DNA of 46,160 nucleotides from Oscillospiraceae bacterium (lineage in GTDB: Bacteria; Bacillota; Clostridia; Oscillospirales; Oscillospiraceae), in the NCBI GenBank assembly GCA_017458825.1, contig JAFSZX010000007.1:1-46160 (forward strand), read 5' to 3'. The translations under genes and the position numbers were made by a program. This document shows positions 7,994-14,903 of the stretch, piece by piece (the stretch's first letter is position 1; every line of letters begins with the position of its first letter). The notes under the pieces were generated by a model, which was not told the DNA's origin, did not search any database, and was given only the letters and a program-made list of their open reading frames with translations.

Positions 7994-8021
7994 CGGGAGG
8001 ACGGATACGTCCGTCCTCCCG
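7994..8021 (-). terminator. Terminator of the TrkH/DUF1287 operon
   Basis: Perfect 12-bp stem (7994-8005 and 8010-8021) with a 4-base loop. On the minus strand it is followed by CG and a T6 run, and comes about 20 bases after the DUF1287 stop codon. Confidence 0.88.
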
Positions 8022-8042
8022 TGAGGTGCGGGATCGGTAAGC

Positions 8043-8834
8043 TTACGCGCCGCCGTTCCAGCGGTAGTGACCCGTCAACTCGTGGCGGTAGATGTGGTTT
8101 GCCTCGATGGGTCCGTCCTCCAGCGAGCCGTGGTGAATGATGTAAGGCATTCCCGCCAGATTGCGTTTATCGGAGCAGATGGCGATATGATCCCGATCGC
8201 CGAAAATGAGGATATCGCCGGGCTGGAACTGGGAGGGATCGTCAAACTCGCAGGTAAGCGTCTGGGCATAGGCGGAGAAGAAGCAGTCCAGCGTGTTGAC
8301 ACGGCGGAAGTCGATGTTGGGATCCGCCTCCTCCATGTGGGGATAACGCGCCGGATGGGCGGCAACGTCCGCGTCCACCAGATCTTTCAGCTCGTAACCG
8401 GCGGCGCGGAACGCCGCCCAGATCACGTCGGTACACACACCGTACCCGTCGTCGGGATAGCCGCCGGCATAGTACCTGCTTTCATACACGGGACCGGTGG
8501 CGATATAGGCGCGGGCGCCCTGCATAATGTCGTGATAATCGTCAATACCGTCACCGTCGGCGTCAAGTGGGCTGTAGAGCTCCGGATAGCGGGGCGAGGC
8601 GTCGCCCTGATCGCCGCTGTCATCTTGGGGAAGGGTTTGCGCCGGATCCTCCGGCTGTGACGGCGGCGACTGCTTTTGCCGACCGATCACCAGAAACATG
8701 GCGCCGATCAGCAGAACGCTGATGAAAAATCCGGCGGCGCGAAGCCTTGCCTTACGGCGGCGCTGTCTGGCGCGTTTGCGGCGTATGGCGCGGCGACGCT
8801 CATATTCTCTTTGATAAGACGCATCGTCGTACAT
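8043..8834 (-). CDS. Membrane-anchored DUF1287 domain protein
   Basis: Protein of 263 residues. A very basic N-terminus (R/K-rich, residues 9-32) is followed by one membrane helix (about 33-51) and a low-complexity Pro/Asp linker, so the C-terminal domain is outside the cell. The domain from about residue 105 matches DUF1287: G-V-C-T-D-V-I-W-A-A-F-R, D-P-N-I-D-F-R-R-V, and P-G-D-I-L-I-F followed by H-I-A-I-C-S-D. This layout of Cys, His and a late Asp resembles NlpC/P60-like cysteine hydrolases, so a cell-wall or peptide hydrolase is plausible but unproven. D-A-D-G-D-G-I-D-D ahead of the domain resembles a calcium loop. It follows trkH by 67 bases, in the same direction. Confidence 0.8.
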   Translation of the reverse strand: MYDDASYQREYERRRAIRRKRARQRRRKARLRAAGFFISVLLIGAMFLVIGRQKQSPPSQPEDPAQTLPQDDSGDQGDASPRYPELYSPLDADGDGIDDYHDIMQGARAYIATGPVYESRYYAGGYPDDGYGVCTDVIWAAFRAAGYELKDLVDADVAAHPARYPHMEEADPNIDFRRVNTLDCFFSAYAQTLTCEFDDPSQFQPGDILIFGDRDHIAICSDKRNLAGMPYIIHHGSLEDGPIEANHIYRHELTGHYRWNGGA

Positions 8835-8901
8835 AGTCAGATCGCTCCTTTCACCGCCTGAAACAGCGGTCGGATAGACGGCATATCAGGCGTAAAGCGC
8901 C

Positions 8902-10353
8902 TCAATGACGCCGCCACGTGCCGGGTGCCAGCAGGACCAGCAGAGGCATCAGTTCCAGACGGCCCATCAGCATTTCCAGTGATAAAACCGCCTTGCTCAA
9001 GCCGGACAGATAGCTGAAGTTGCCGGACGGACCGACGGCGCCCAGACCCGGGCCTACGTTGCCGATGCAGGTGATGGAGGCGGTGAGCGATTCCACCAGA
9101 CTGGGTCCGTCCCAACTGACCACCAGCGCGCCGGCGATCAGGATCAGCAGATACGCCACCAGAAAACCGTGGCAGGTCGCCACAACGCTCTCGCCCACGT
9201 CCTGCCCGTCGATCCGGATCACGGACACGTGTTTGGGGTGCACGATGCGCCGCAGATCGCGACGCAGGCTCTTGCACCAGATCAGAACGCGGGAGAGCTT
9301 CATGCCGCCGGCGGTGGAGCCGGCGCAGGCACCCGGCAACATCAAGATCACCAGAATCGCCTGGCAGAATACGCTCCATTGACCGAAATCCCGGGTGGTA
9401 TAGCCGGTGGTGGTGACAATGGTGATGACCTGAAACGCCGCGTCTCCTGCGGCACCGGACAGCGGCGCGCCGCCTTGCAGCCAAAGATTCAGCGTAATGG
9501 CGACGGTGCATAGCACGATCAGGGAAACGTAGAGTCGCAGTTCGGCACTGCGAAAGACCTGACGGATACCGCCGCGCAACGCCGCAAACATCAGCGCGAA
9601 GTTGACGCCTGCCAGGAACGTGAATACCGAGATGACCCACGCCACGCCGGGGAGGTAGTCGTAGGCGGCGATACTGGCGTTTTTCACGGAGAAACCGCCG
9701 GTCGCCATGGTGGTAAAGCCGTGGTTTACCGCATCAAACCAAGTCATACCGGCGATACGAAGCGACACGATCTCCAGCACCGTGAGGCTGATATAGATGC
9801 AGTAGAGGATCTTGGCGGTATCGCTGACCTTGGGCATGATCTTGGACTTGATAGGACCGGGGCTTTCCGCACGCATCAGATGCACCGCGCCGGCGCCTGC
9901 TTTGGGCATCAGCGCCAGGAACATCACCAGCACGCCCATGCCGCCGATCCACTGGGTCTCCGAGCGCCAGAACAAAATGCCCTTGGGCAGGCTCTCGATC
10001 TCCTGCAAAATGGTGGCGCCGGTGGTGGTAAGACCCGACACGGTTTCAAACACGGCGTCGATATACCGGGGGATCGCGCCGCTGATCACATACGGCACCG
10101 CACCGAACAGCGTCAGGCTGACCCACGCGGCGGCTACCGCCACGTAACCGTCACGCCCCTGCATGAGCACGTTGTCGCCATGCCGCGGACGCGCCATGAC
10201 GGCGCCCAGCAGTGCGCAGACAGCCGCCACCAGAACAAACACGCGCCATGTGGGCTCGCCGTAATACAGCGATACCACCAGCGGCAGGATCATGCACCCC
10301 GCCTCTACCAGCAGCATATAGCCCACGGTTTTTACGATCAAACGAATATTCAT
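8902..10353 (-). CDS. TrkH-family potassium uptake protein
   Basis: Integral membrane protein of 483 residues with four repeated membrane-pore-membrane units. The four pore loops carry the expected filter glycines: T-T-T-G-A-T, T-M-A-T-G-G-F, T-T-T-G-Y-T-T and N-V-G-P-G. Together with a cytoplasmic TrkA/KtrA-type nucleotide-binding subunit it imports potassium; no such subunit gene lies in this window. The ATG overlaps the stop of the upstream 86-residue gene in an ATGA junction, so the two are probably translationally coupled. TrkH rather than KtrB is suggested by length and by the long N-terminal hairpin. Confidence 0.95.
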   Translation of the reverse strand: MNIRLIVKTVGYMLLVEAGCMILPLVVSLYYGEPTWRVFVLVAAVCALLGAVMARPRHGDNVLMQGRDGYVAVAAAWVSLTLFGAVPYVISGAIPRYIDAVFETVSGLTTTGATILQEIESLPKGILFWRSETQWIGGMGVLVMFLALMPKAGAGAVHLMRAESPGPIKSKIMPKVSDTAKILYCIYISLTVLEIVSLRIAGMTWFDAVNHGFTTMATGGFSVKNASIAAYDYLPGVAWVISVFTFLAGVNFALMFAALRGGIRQVFRSAELRLYVSLIVLCTVAITLNLWLQGGAPLSGAAGDAAFQVITIVTTTGYTTRDFGQWSVFCQAILVILMLPGACAGSTAGGMKLSRVLIWCKSLRRDLRRIVHPKHVSVIRIDGQDVGESVVATCHGFLVAYLLILIAGALVVSWDGPSLVESLTASITCIGNVGPGLGAVGPSGNFSYLSGLSKAVLSLEMLMGRLELMPLLVLLAPGTWRRH

Positions 10354-10610
10354 AGGTGACCCTCCGCCGAAAATGCCTCATAGCGTTCCTGCAACCACTG
10401 CCGCAGGGAAGCCACGCCCTCCTCCGTCCACGGAAAGTCCCGTACTATCACGTCCTGCGCCTTTTCAAAGCAGAGCTTCGTGTATACGGCGGCGTGGATG
10501 GTGGCGGTATCTTCATGGGCAAACCGGTAGCGAAACGCGCCGATACTGCCCGTATAAACGTATGCCCGCAGGAAAAAGCGGACGTTGAGCATTTGGAATT
10601 GCGGATGCAT
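10350..10610 (-). CDS. Small conserved-looking protein coupled to trkH
   Basis: Protein of 86 residues, family not recognised. It is soluble, without a signal peptide or membrane helix, and has mixed aromatic and charged content (V-R-F-F-L-R-A-Y-V-Y-T-G-S near the start, F-P-W-T-E-E-G-V-A-S-L-R-Q-W-L near the end). A strong GAGGAGGG precedes the ATG, it has its own consensus-like promoter, and its stop overlaps the trkH start (ATGA). It is therefore almost certainly real and made together with TrkH. Whether it interacts with TrkH is open. Confidence 0.7.
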   Translation of the reverse strand: MHPQFQMLNVRFFLRAYVYTGSIGAFRYRFAHEDTATIHAAVYTKLCFEKAQDVIVRDFPWTEEGVASLRQWLQERYEAFSAEGHL

Positions 10611-10633
10611 ACCATCCCTCCTCTATTCTGTCG

Positions 10634-10662
10634 ATTATAACACTGAACGACCGATTTGTCAC
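10634..10662 (-). promoter_or_regulatory. Promoter of the small protein-trkH-DUF1287 operon
   Basis: Minus strand: GTGACA (10662-10657), 17-base spacer, perfect TATAAT (10639-10634), 24 bases before the ATG. Confidence 0.78.
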
Positions 10663-10687
10663 GCATATTTCCACAAAAGAAAAGTGC

Positions 10688-10716
10688 TTGCCTGCGGCGG
10701 AAAAATGTGCTATGGT
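10688..10716 (+). promoter_or_regulatory. Promoter of pfkA
   Basis: TTGCCT at 10688-10693, 17-base spacer, TATGGT at 10711-10716. Divergent from the trkH-operon promoter. Confidence 0.65.
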
Positions 10717-10765
10717 GTAAGCGGAAATCATCGGCGCTTTCAGGCGCGTAAGAGAGGGATATGCA

Positions 10766-11749
10766 ATGGAGAAGAAAAGTTCTGTTTCACGGATCGGCGT
10801 ATTGACCAGCGGCGGCGACGCGCCCGGTATGAACGCCGCGATCCGCTCGGTGGTCCGCTCGGCGCTGGCACGGGGGATCGAGGTGGTGGGCATCCGCCGC
10901 GGCTATGCCGGTTTGATCAGCGGCGATATTTTCCCCATGGACGGCAACTCTGTCAGCCGGATCATCAATCGGGGCGGCACCATCCTCTACACCGCGCGGA
11001 GCGATCAGTTCCGCACCGAAGAGGGTATGCAAAAAGCGGTGGCCACCTGCAAACTCCTGGGGCTGGAGGGCATCGTTGCCATCGGAGGCGACGGCACGTT
11101 CCGCGGCGCCAGCGCGCTGGCGAGCTACGGCGTCAGCGTGGTGGGGATCCCCGGCACCATTGATAACGATATTGTTTGCACCGATTATACCATCGGGTTT
11201 GATACCGCCGCCAACACGGCGGTGGAGTGTATCGACCGCCTGCGCGACACCATGCAGTCCCACGAGCGGTGCGCCGTGGTGGAGGTGATGGGGCGTCACG
11301 CCGGATACCTGGCGCTGCAGGTCGGTGTAGCGGTGGGCGCCACCGCCGTACTGGTGCCGGAGCGTCCGTACAGTTTTGAAAGCCACGTGGCGGATAAGAT
11401 CCGCCGTGCCCGGCTGTCCGGCAAGACCAACTTTATTATTGTGGTGGCGGAAGGCGCCGCCAGCGCTGTGGACGTAGGCGAGCAGATCCGCCAGGAGATG
11501 GGGCTCGATCCCAGAGTTACCATCCTGGGACATATCCAGCGGGGCGGCGCGCCTACGGTGAAGGACCGCGTGATGGCGACCCGTATGGGCTACGAGGCGG
11601 TGCGCCTGCTGGCGGAGGGTAAGACCAACCGGGTGGTATGCGCCAAGGGCGAGCAGATCATCAACCGCGACATTATGGAAGGGTTGGCGATGGAAAAGAC
11701 GCTCAATCCGGAGGAATTTGAAGTGATGACGGTGATGACCGGTAAGTAA
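10766..11749 (+). CDS. pfkA: ATP-dependent 6-phosphofructokinase
   Basis: Protein of 327 residues, the normal bacterial PFK-A length. It phosphorylates fructose 6-phosphate to the 1,6-bisphosphate in glycolysis. Visible motifs are the ATP loop L-T-S-G-G-D-A-P-G-M-N-A (13-24), G-G-D-G-T (107-111), the catalytic P-G-T-I-D-N-D (129-135) and the substrate loop M-G-R-H-A-G-Y. G-G-D-G, not G-G-D-D, points to ATP rather than pyrophosphate as donor. It has its own promoter and a strong terminator, so it is a single-gene unit. GAGG precedes the ATG. Confidence 0.97.
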   Translation: MEKKSSVSRIGVLTSGGDAPGMNAAIRSVVRSALARGIEVVGIRRGYAGLISGDIFPMDGNSVSRIINRGGTILYTARSDQFRTEEGMQKAVATCKLLGLEGIVAIGGDGTFRGASALASYGVSVVGIPGTIDNDIVCTDYTIGFDTAANTAVECIDRLRDTMQSHERCAVVEVMGRHAGYLALQVGVAVGATAVLVPERPYSFESHVADKIRRARLSGKTNFIIVVAEGAASAVDVGEQIRQEMGLDPRVTILGHIQRGGAPTVKDRVMATRMGYEAVRLLAEGKTNRVVCAKGEQIINRDIMEGLAMEKTLNPEEFEVMTVMTGK

Positions 11750-11781
11750 CGCGACAAAAGGAACGGCCGGATAAAAAATGA

Positions 11782-11819
11782 CTGCCGCAGAGGGAACACT
11801 TCTGCGGCAGCCTTTTTTT
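11782..11819 (+). terminator. Terminator of pfkA
   Basis: Perfect 10-bp stem CTGCCGCAGA / TCTGCGGCAG (11782-11791 and 11801-11810), then CC and a T7 run. Confidence 0.92.
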
Positions 11820-11835
11820 AATACACGGAAACAAG

Positions 11836-12312
11836 TTACGCCGGATCCGCGTCCTCCGGCTTGACCGGCTCCTCCGGCGGCTCCGGCACGTCGGAGCCGG
11901 TTGCCATGGCGTCCGCCATGCCGGAGGCGTAGGCGTCTTTCCACACGTCCTCTAACTGGCGTTGATGCTCACGCTGTGTTCGGTCGGCACTGCGCGCTTC
12001 GGCGCGGCGGCGGAAAAACCGCTGGACCGTGCGAAACAGCGTCACGGCGGCAAGGAGCAATACCAACGCCATACCCACCCAGCCGGGGGTGCGGATCTGC
12101 CAGAAATCCTTTATGGTGAACACCTCCGCGCCGATGCCGATGAAATAGAGCGCCACACCCAGCACGATACAGCCGATGCCGCCGATCAGATCCAGCACGG
12201 AACGGATGGCATGCTCTTTGCGGCGGATGAAGTACAGCGCCAGCAGGATCACCGCCGAGAGAAAGAGGGTGGGCGACTGGGTATAGAGGATAGCCTCCAA
12301 CGTAATTTTCAT
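11836..12312 (-). CDS. Membrane protein of unknown function downstream of hydA
   Basis: Protein of 158 residues, not recognised. It has three probable membrane helices (about 12-29, 41-62 and 75-93), then a basic, helical cytoplasmic tail (R-R-R-A-E-A-R-S...) with a Pro/Glu-rich end. GAGG precedes the ATG. It starts 18 bases after the hydA stop and is transcribed the same way, so it probably shares the hydA transcript. No transport motif is visible, and a role in purine breakdown is only suggested by position. Confidence 0.7.
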   Translation of the reverse strand: MKITLEAILYTQSPTLFLSAVILLALYFIRRKEHAIRSVLDLIGGIGCIVLGVALYFIGIGAEVFTIKDFWQIRTPGWVGMALVLLLAAVTLFRTVQRFFRRRAEARSADRTQREHQRQLEDVWKDAYASGMADAMATGSDVPEPPEEPVKPEDADPA

Positions 12313-12330
12313 CTGTGATTCCTCGTTTCT

Positions 12331-13707
12331 TTACAGCGTATTTTTGCCCCGCGGGATAAAGACGCCCTGCGCCGCGCCGGTCAGCACACCGCCGTCCACG
12401 GCTTTTACGCCGCGGAGCCACACCTGCCGGATGCCGCCGCGCACGGCAAGACCCTCATAAGGGGTGTACTGTGCCCGACTGACAAGATCGCAGGCACGGA
12501 CGGTGTGATCCGCCGCGGGATCATAGAGCACCAGATCCGCGTCGGCGCCCGCCGCGATGACACCCTTGCGGGGATACATCCCATAGAGCTTGGCGGGATT
12601 TTCCGCCAGCACGCGGCACATGGCGGCAAGGCTGATCTTTCGGGTAGTCACGCCATAGGTATACAGCAGTTCGCCACGGGTCTCCACACCGGGCAAGCCG
12701 CCGGGTATTTTCGTAAAATCGCCGCGCCCCAGATCCTTTTGCGCCGGAGTAAAGGCACAGTGATCGGTGGAAACCGTCTGGATCTCGCCCCGGCGCAGTG
12801 CCGCCCACAGGGCGTTGCGATCCGCCTCGGCGCGGATCGGCGGCGCGCAGACGTATCCGGCGGCTTGAGAATAGTCCGGCAGATCGTATACACTCTCGTC
12901 CAACAGCAGGTATTGGGGGCAGGTCTCCACATAGACGCGCTGACCGCGTTTGCGGGCGTTTTCCACTTCCAAAAGCGCCTCGCGGTTGGTCAGATGCACG
13001 ATGACCACCGGTGTATCCGCCGCCTGGGCGATCCGCAGAAGCCGCGAAACCGCCTCCGCCTCCAGATACGCCGGACGCGTTCTGGGATGACAGCCTACGC
13101 TGTTTTCACCCCGCGCCTTACAATCGGCAACCAGCGCGTCGATCACGCCGCTGTTTTCGCAGTGAACGCCGCAGATCCCACCCTTTTGACGAAGTTTACA
13201 TAAAGCCTCATAGATCTCGCCGTCCGACAGCATCATGGCGGGGTAGGTCATATACATTTTGAACGAGGAGATGCCGGCGGCATACATATCGTCGATCTCC
13301 CGCGCGATGCCGGAATTCCACGTGTCGATGGTCATGTGGAAGCTGTAATCGCACTGACAGCGCCCGTCTGCCTTTTCATGCCATTTGCGCAGTCCGGAGG
13401 CAAGGGTCTCCCCCTTGTCCGGAGCGGCAAAGTCGATCACGGTGGTGGTGCCGCCGCGCAGCGCTGCCCGGGAGCCGCTTTCAAAATCATCACAGGTGGT
13501 GGTGCCCGCCACGTCCAGATCGAAATGGGTATGGGCGTCGATGAAGCCGGGCAGGAGGAGGAGACCGGAGGCGTCGATCACTTCCGCGCCGTCGGGCAGG
13601 GGAAGGGAGCGCCCTACCCGAAGGATCTTCTCGCCCTCCACCAGAACGTCCGCTTTTTTCGTGCCCTTGCCGGATACCACCGTACCGCCGCGAAACAGGA
13701 TCTTCAT
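12331..13707 (-). CDS. hydA: Dihydropyrimidinase/hydantoinase-family amidohydrolase (HydA type)
   Basis: Protein of 458 residues with a TIM-barrel amidohydrolase fold. Metal ligands: H59 and H61 (D-A-H-T-H-F-D), the lysine expected to be carboxylated, K151 (S-S-F-K-M-Y), then G-V-H-C-E-N and V-I-V-H-L-T-N, and the S-T-D-H-C-A-F aspartate. These enzymes open cyclic amides such as dihydropyrimidines, hydantoins and related rings. With ssnA and ygfK nearby, a role in anaerobic purine degradation is likely, as in the Escherichia and gut-Clostridia clusters that carry hyuA/hydA beside ssnA and ygfK. GGGGGAGG precedes the ATG. It is transcribed separately from ssnA-ygfK. Confidence 0.9.
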   Translation of the reverse strand: MKILFRGGTVVSGKGTKKADVLVEGEKILRVGRSLPLPDGAEVIDASGLLLLPGFIDAHTHFDLDVAGTTTCDDFESGSRAALRGGTTTVIDFAAPDKGETLASGLRKWHEKADGRCQCDYSFHMTIDTWNSGIAREIDDMYAAGISSFKMYMTYPAMMLSDGEIYEALCKLRQKGGICGVHCENSGVIDALVADCKARGENSVGCHPRTRPAYLEAEAVSRLLRIAQAADTPVVIVHLTNREALLEVENARKRGQRVYVETCPQYLLLDESVYDLPDYSQAAGYVCAPPIRAEADRNALWAALRRGEIQTVSTDHCAFTPAQKDLGRGDFTKIPGGLPGVETRGELLYTYGVTTRKISLAAMCRVLAENPAKLYGMYPRKGVIAAGADADLVLYDPAADHTVRACDLVSRAQYTPYEGLAVRGGIRQVWLRGVKAVDGGVLTGAAQGVFIPRGKNTL

Positions 13708-13793
13708 AGCCGTTGCCTCCCCCGTATGGGTTTTATACCACTATGATAGCATATTTTTCCGAAAAATCCAGCGCCTCGGCGCATTTTTTTCGC

Positions 13794-13822
13794 TTGCTTT
13801 TACGGCGCGGCGGAGATACAAT
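13794..13822 (+). promoter_or_regulatory. Promoter of the 244-residue anchored protein
   Basis: TTGCTT at 13794-13799, 17-base spacer, TACAAT at 13817-13822, 29 bases before the ATG. Confidence 0.65.
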
Positions 13823-13851
13823 GCAGACAGATCGGAAAAGGAGCCCTGGGT

Positions 13852-14586
13852 ATGGATAAAGAAGAACAAAACGCCATCGGCGGGGATTGTGAGAAACCGG
13901 CGGTCCACGCGCGCAAGAACCGACCGGCGAGGTGGTGGCTGATCCTGATCGGCGCGGCGGTATGCGCGCTTTTGTTACTGGACGGCTTTTTCCTGCGGCG
14001 CGGCACATCCGGCACGCCGGAGGGCGGACAGACGGGAAGCGACCGCCCGGTGGTGTATAACGAGACGTCCCGCATGCCGGAAACGGAAGTGGCATATCGC
14101 TCCGACGTTTCCGCCACGCTCATTACCTCCGACGAGCTGACGCAGATCCTGCCGGAGGTGTGGCCGGAGGAGGCGCCGCCGTATCTCTGGGGCAGTGTGA
14201 AGCGATACAGCTGGGGCGACGTGGCGGAAGTGTATCTGGGGTTTCTCTGTAACGATTGGTCTTCCGGCTTGATCACGGTGACGCTTCACCCGGAGGAGAG
14301 CCGCGAGAGCTTTCCTTTGCCGGAGGTTTCCGACGCCGTTGCTGCCGTGGTGGAGGGGCAGGAGGTCACGTTTTATCGTTTCCGACCGGAAAGCGGCGGC
14401 GAATACCTGTACGCGTTCTTTAACTGCCACGGTACGAATTATCGGATAGATACCAACGTATTGTCCGAGCAGAACGAAGAGGCGGCGGAGCGGGACTTTT
14501 TCCAAACGGCGGTCTGTTTGCTCCGCAGTGCCCGTGACGTGGATTTCACCTCCTGGTCACGGATCGTGACCAGCGCTACACGGTGA
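13852..14586 (+). CDS. Membrane-anchored protein of unknown function
   Basis: Protein of 244 residues, not recognised. A cytoplasmic N-terminus with basic residues just before the membrane is followed by a single helix at about 28-46. The rest, including a short Gly/Thr linker, should lie outside the cell. It has no cysteine pair or obvious catalytic motif, and a folded beta-rich domain is plausible. AAAGGAG precedes the ATG and there is a good promoter, so it is expressed alone. Directly after its stop codon lie a terminator and copy 1 of the 195-base repeat element. Confidence 0.7.
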   Translation: MDKEEQNAIGGDCEKPAVHARKNRPARWWLILIGAAVCALLLLDGFFLRRGTSGTPEGGQTGSDRPVVYNETSRMPETEVAYRSDVSATLITSDELTQILPEVWPEEAPPYLWGSVKRYSWGDVAEVYLGFLCNDWSSGLITVTLHPEESRESFPLPEVSDAVAAVVEGQEVTFYRFRPESGGEYLYAFFNCHGTNYRIDTNVLSEQNEEAAERDFFQTAVCLLRSARDVDFTSWSRIVTSATR

Positions 14587-14600
14587 GGAAAAGAAGAATA

Positions 14601-14636
14601 TAAAACGCTCCGGCGGGATTCCGCCGGAGCGTTTTT
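14601..14636 (+). terminator. Intrinsic terminator, left copy of a duplicated pair
   Basis: GC-rich perfect hairpin (CGCTCCGGCGG... arms) with A-run and T5. It ends the 244-residue gene. The same 36 bases recur without change at 14842-14877, on the other side of repeat-element copy 1. Confidence 0.9.
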
Positions 14637-14641
14637 GAGAC

Positions 14642-14836
14642 TGTCAAAAAAACGGCTTTGCCGTTTTTTGACAAAAGGGTTGCAGCCTACTGCGCGCACT
14701 CATTGTGCGCCAGTGGCGCACAATTCGCACACTTCGTAGTCTGAGCGGTGTCATTTGCCACGTACACGCCGCGGCAAATGACGATTTCATATCTTCGCGC
14801 CGTGCGCGACGCGAACTCTGCGAGGCTTTTTTGACA
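14642..14836 (+). mobile_element. 195-base palindromic repeat element, copy 1 (possible MITE-like element)
   Basis: This non-coding stretch holds one copy of a 195-base element whose second copy is at 22582-22776 in opposite orientation. The copies are about 92% identical by eye. Ends: TGTCAAAAAA (14642) and TTTTTTGACA (to 14836), with GAGAC conserved just outside the left end. Four hairpins follow each other: 14642-14673 (14-bp stem, itself terminator-like, with one extra A), 14702-14724 (11-bp stem, 1-base centre), 14750-14782 (10-bp stem), and 14794-14815. No protein is encoded. The element lies between identical 36-base terminator copies. A transposase acting in trans is inferred, not seen. 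Confidence 0.75.
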
Positions 14837-14841
14837 CGCTG

Positions 14842-14877
14842 TAAAACGCTCCGGCGGGATTCCGCCGGAGCGTTTTT
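14842..14877. terminator. Intrinsic terminator, right copy of a duplicated pair
   Basis: Identical over 36 bases to 14601-14636. On the minus strand it follows the ygfK stop by about 26 bases and so also serves ygfK. Five bases (14837-14841) separate it from the end of the repeat element. Confidence 0.9.
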
Positions 14878-14903
14878 ACAAAGTGCTGTAAAGTTACAAT
14901 GCT

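Noticed and set aside
14642-14836. Group II intron or a coding insertion sequence for the repeat element
   Set aside because: 195 bases cannot hold intron domains or a transposase, and group IIC introns that target terminators do not duplicate them. A non-autonomous element fits better.
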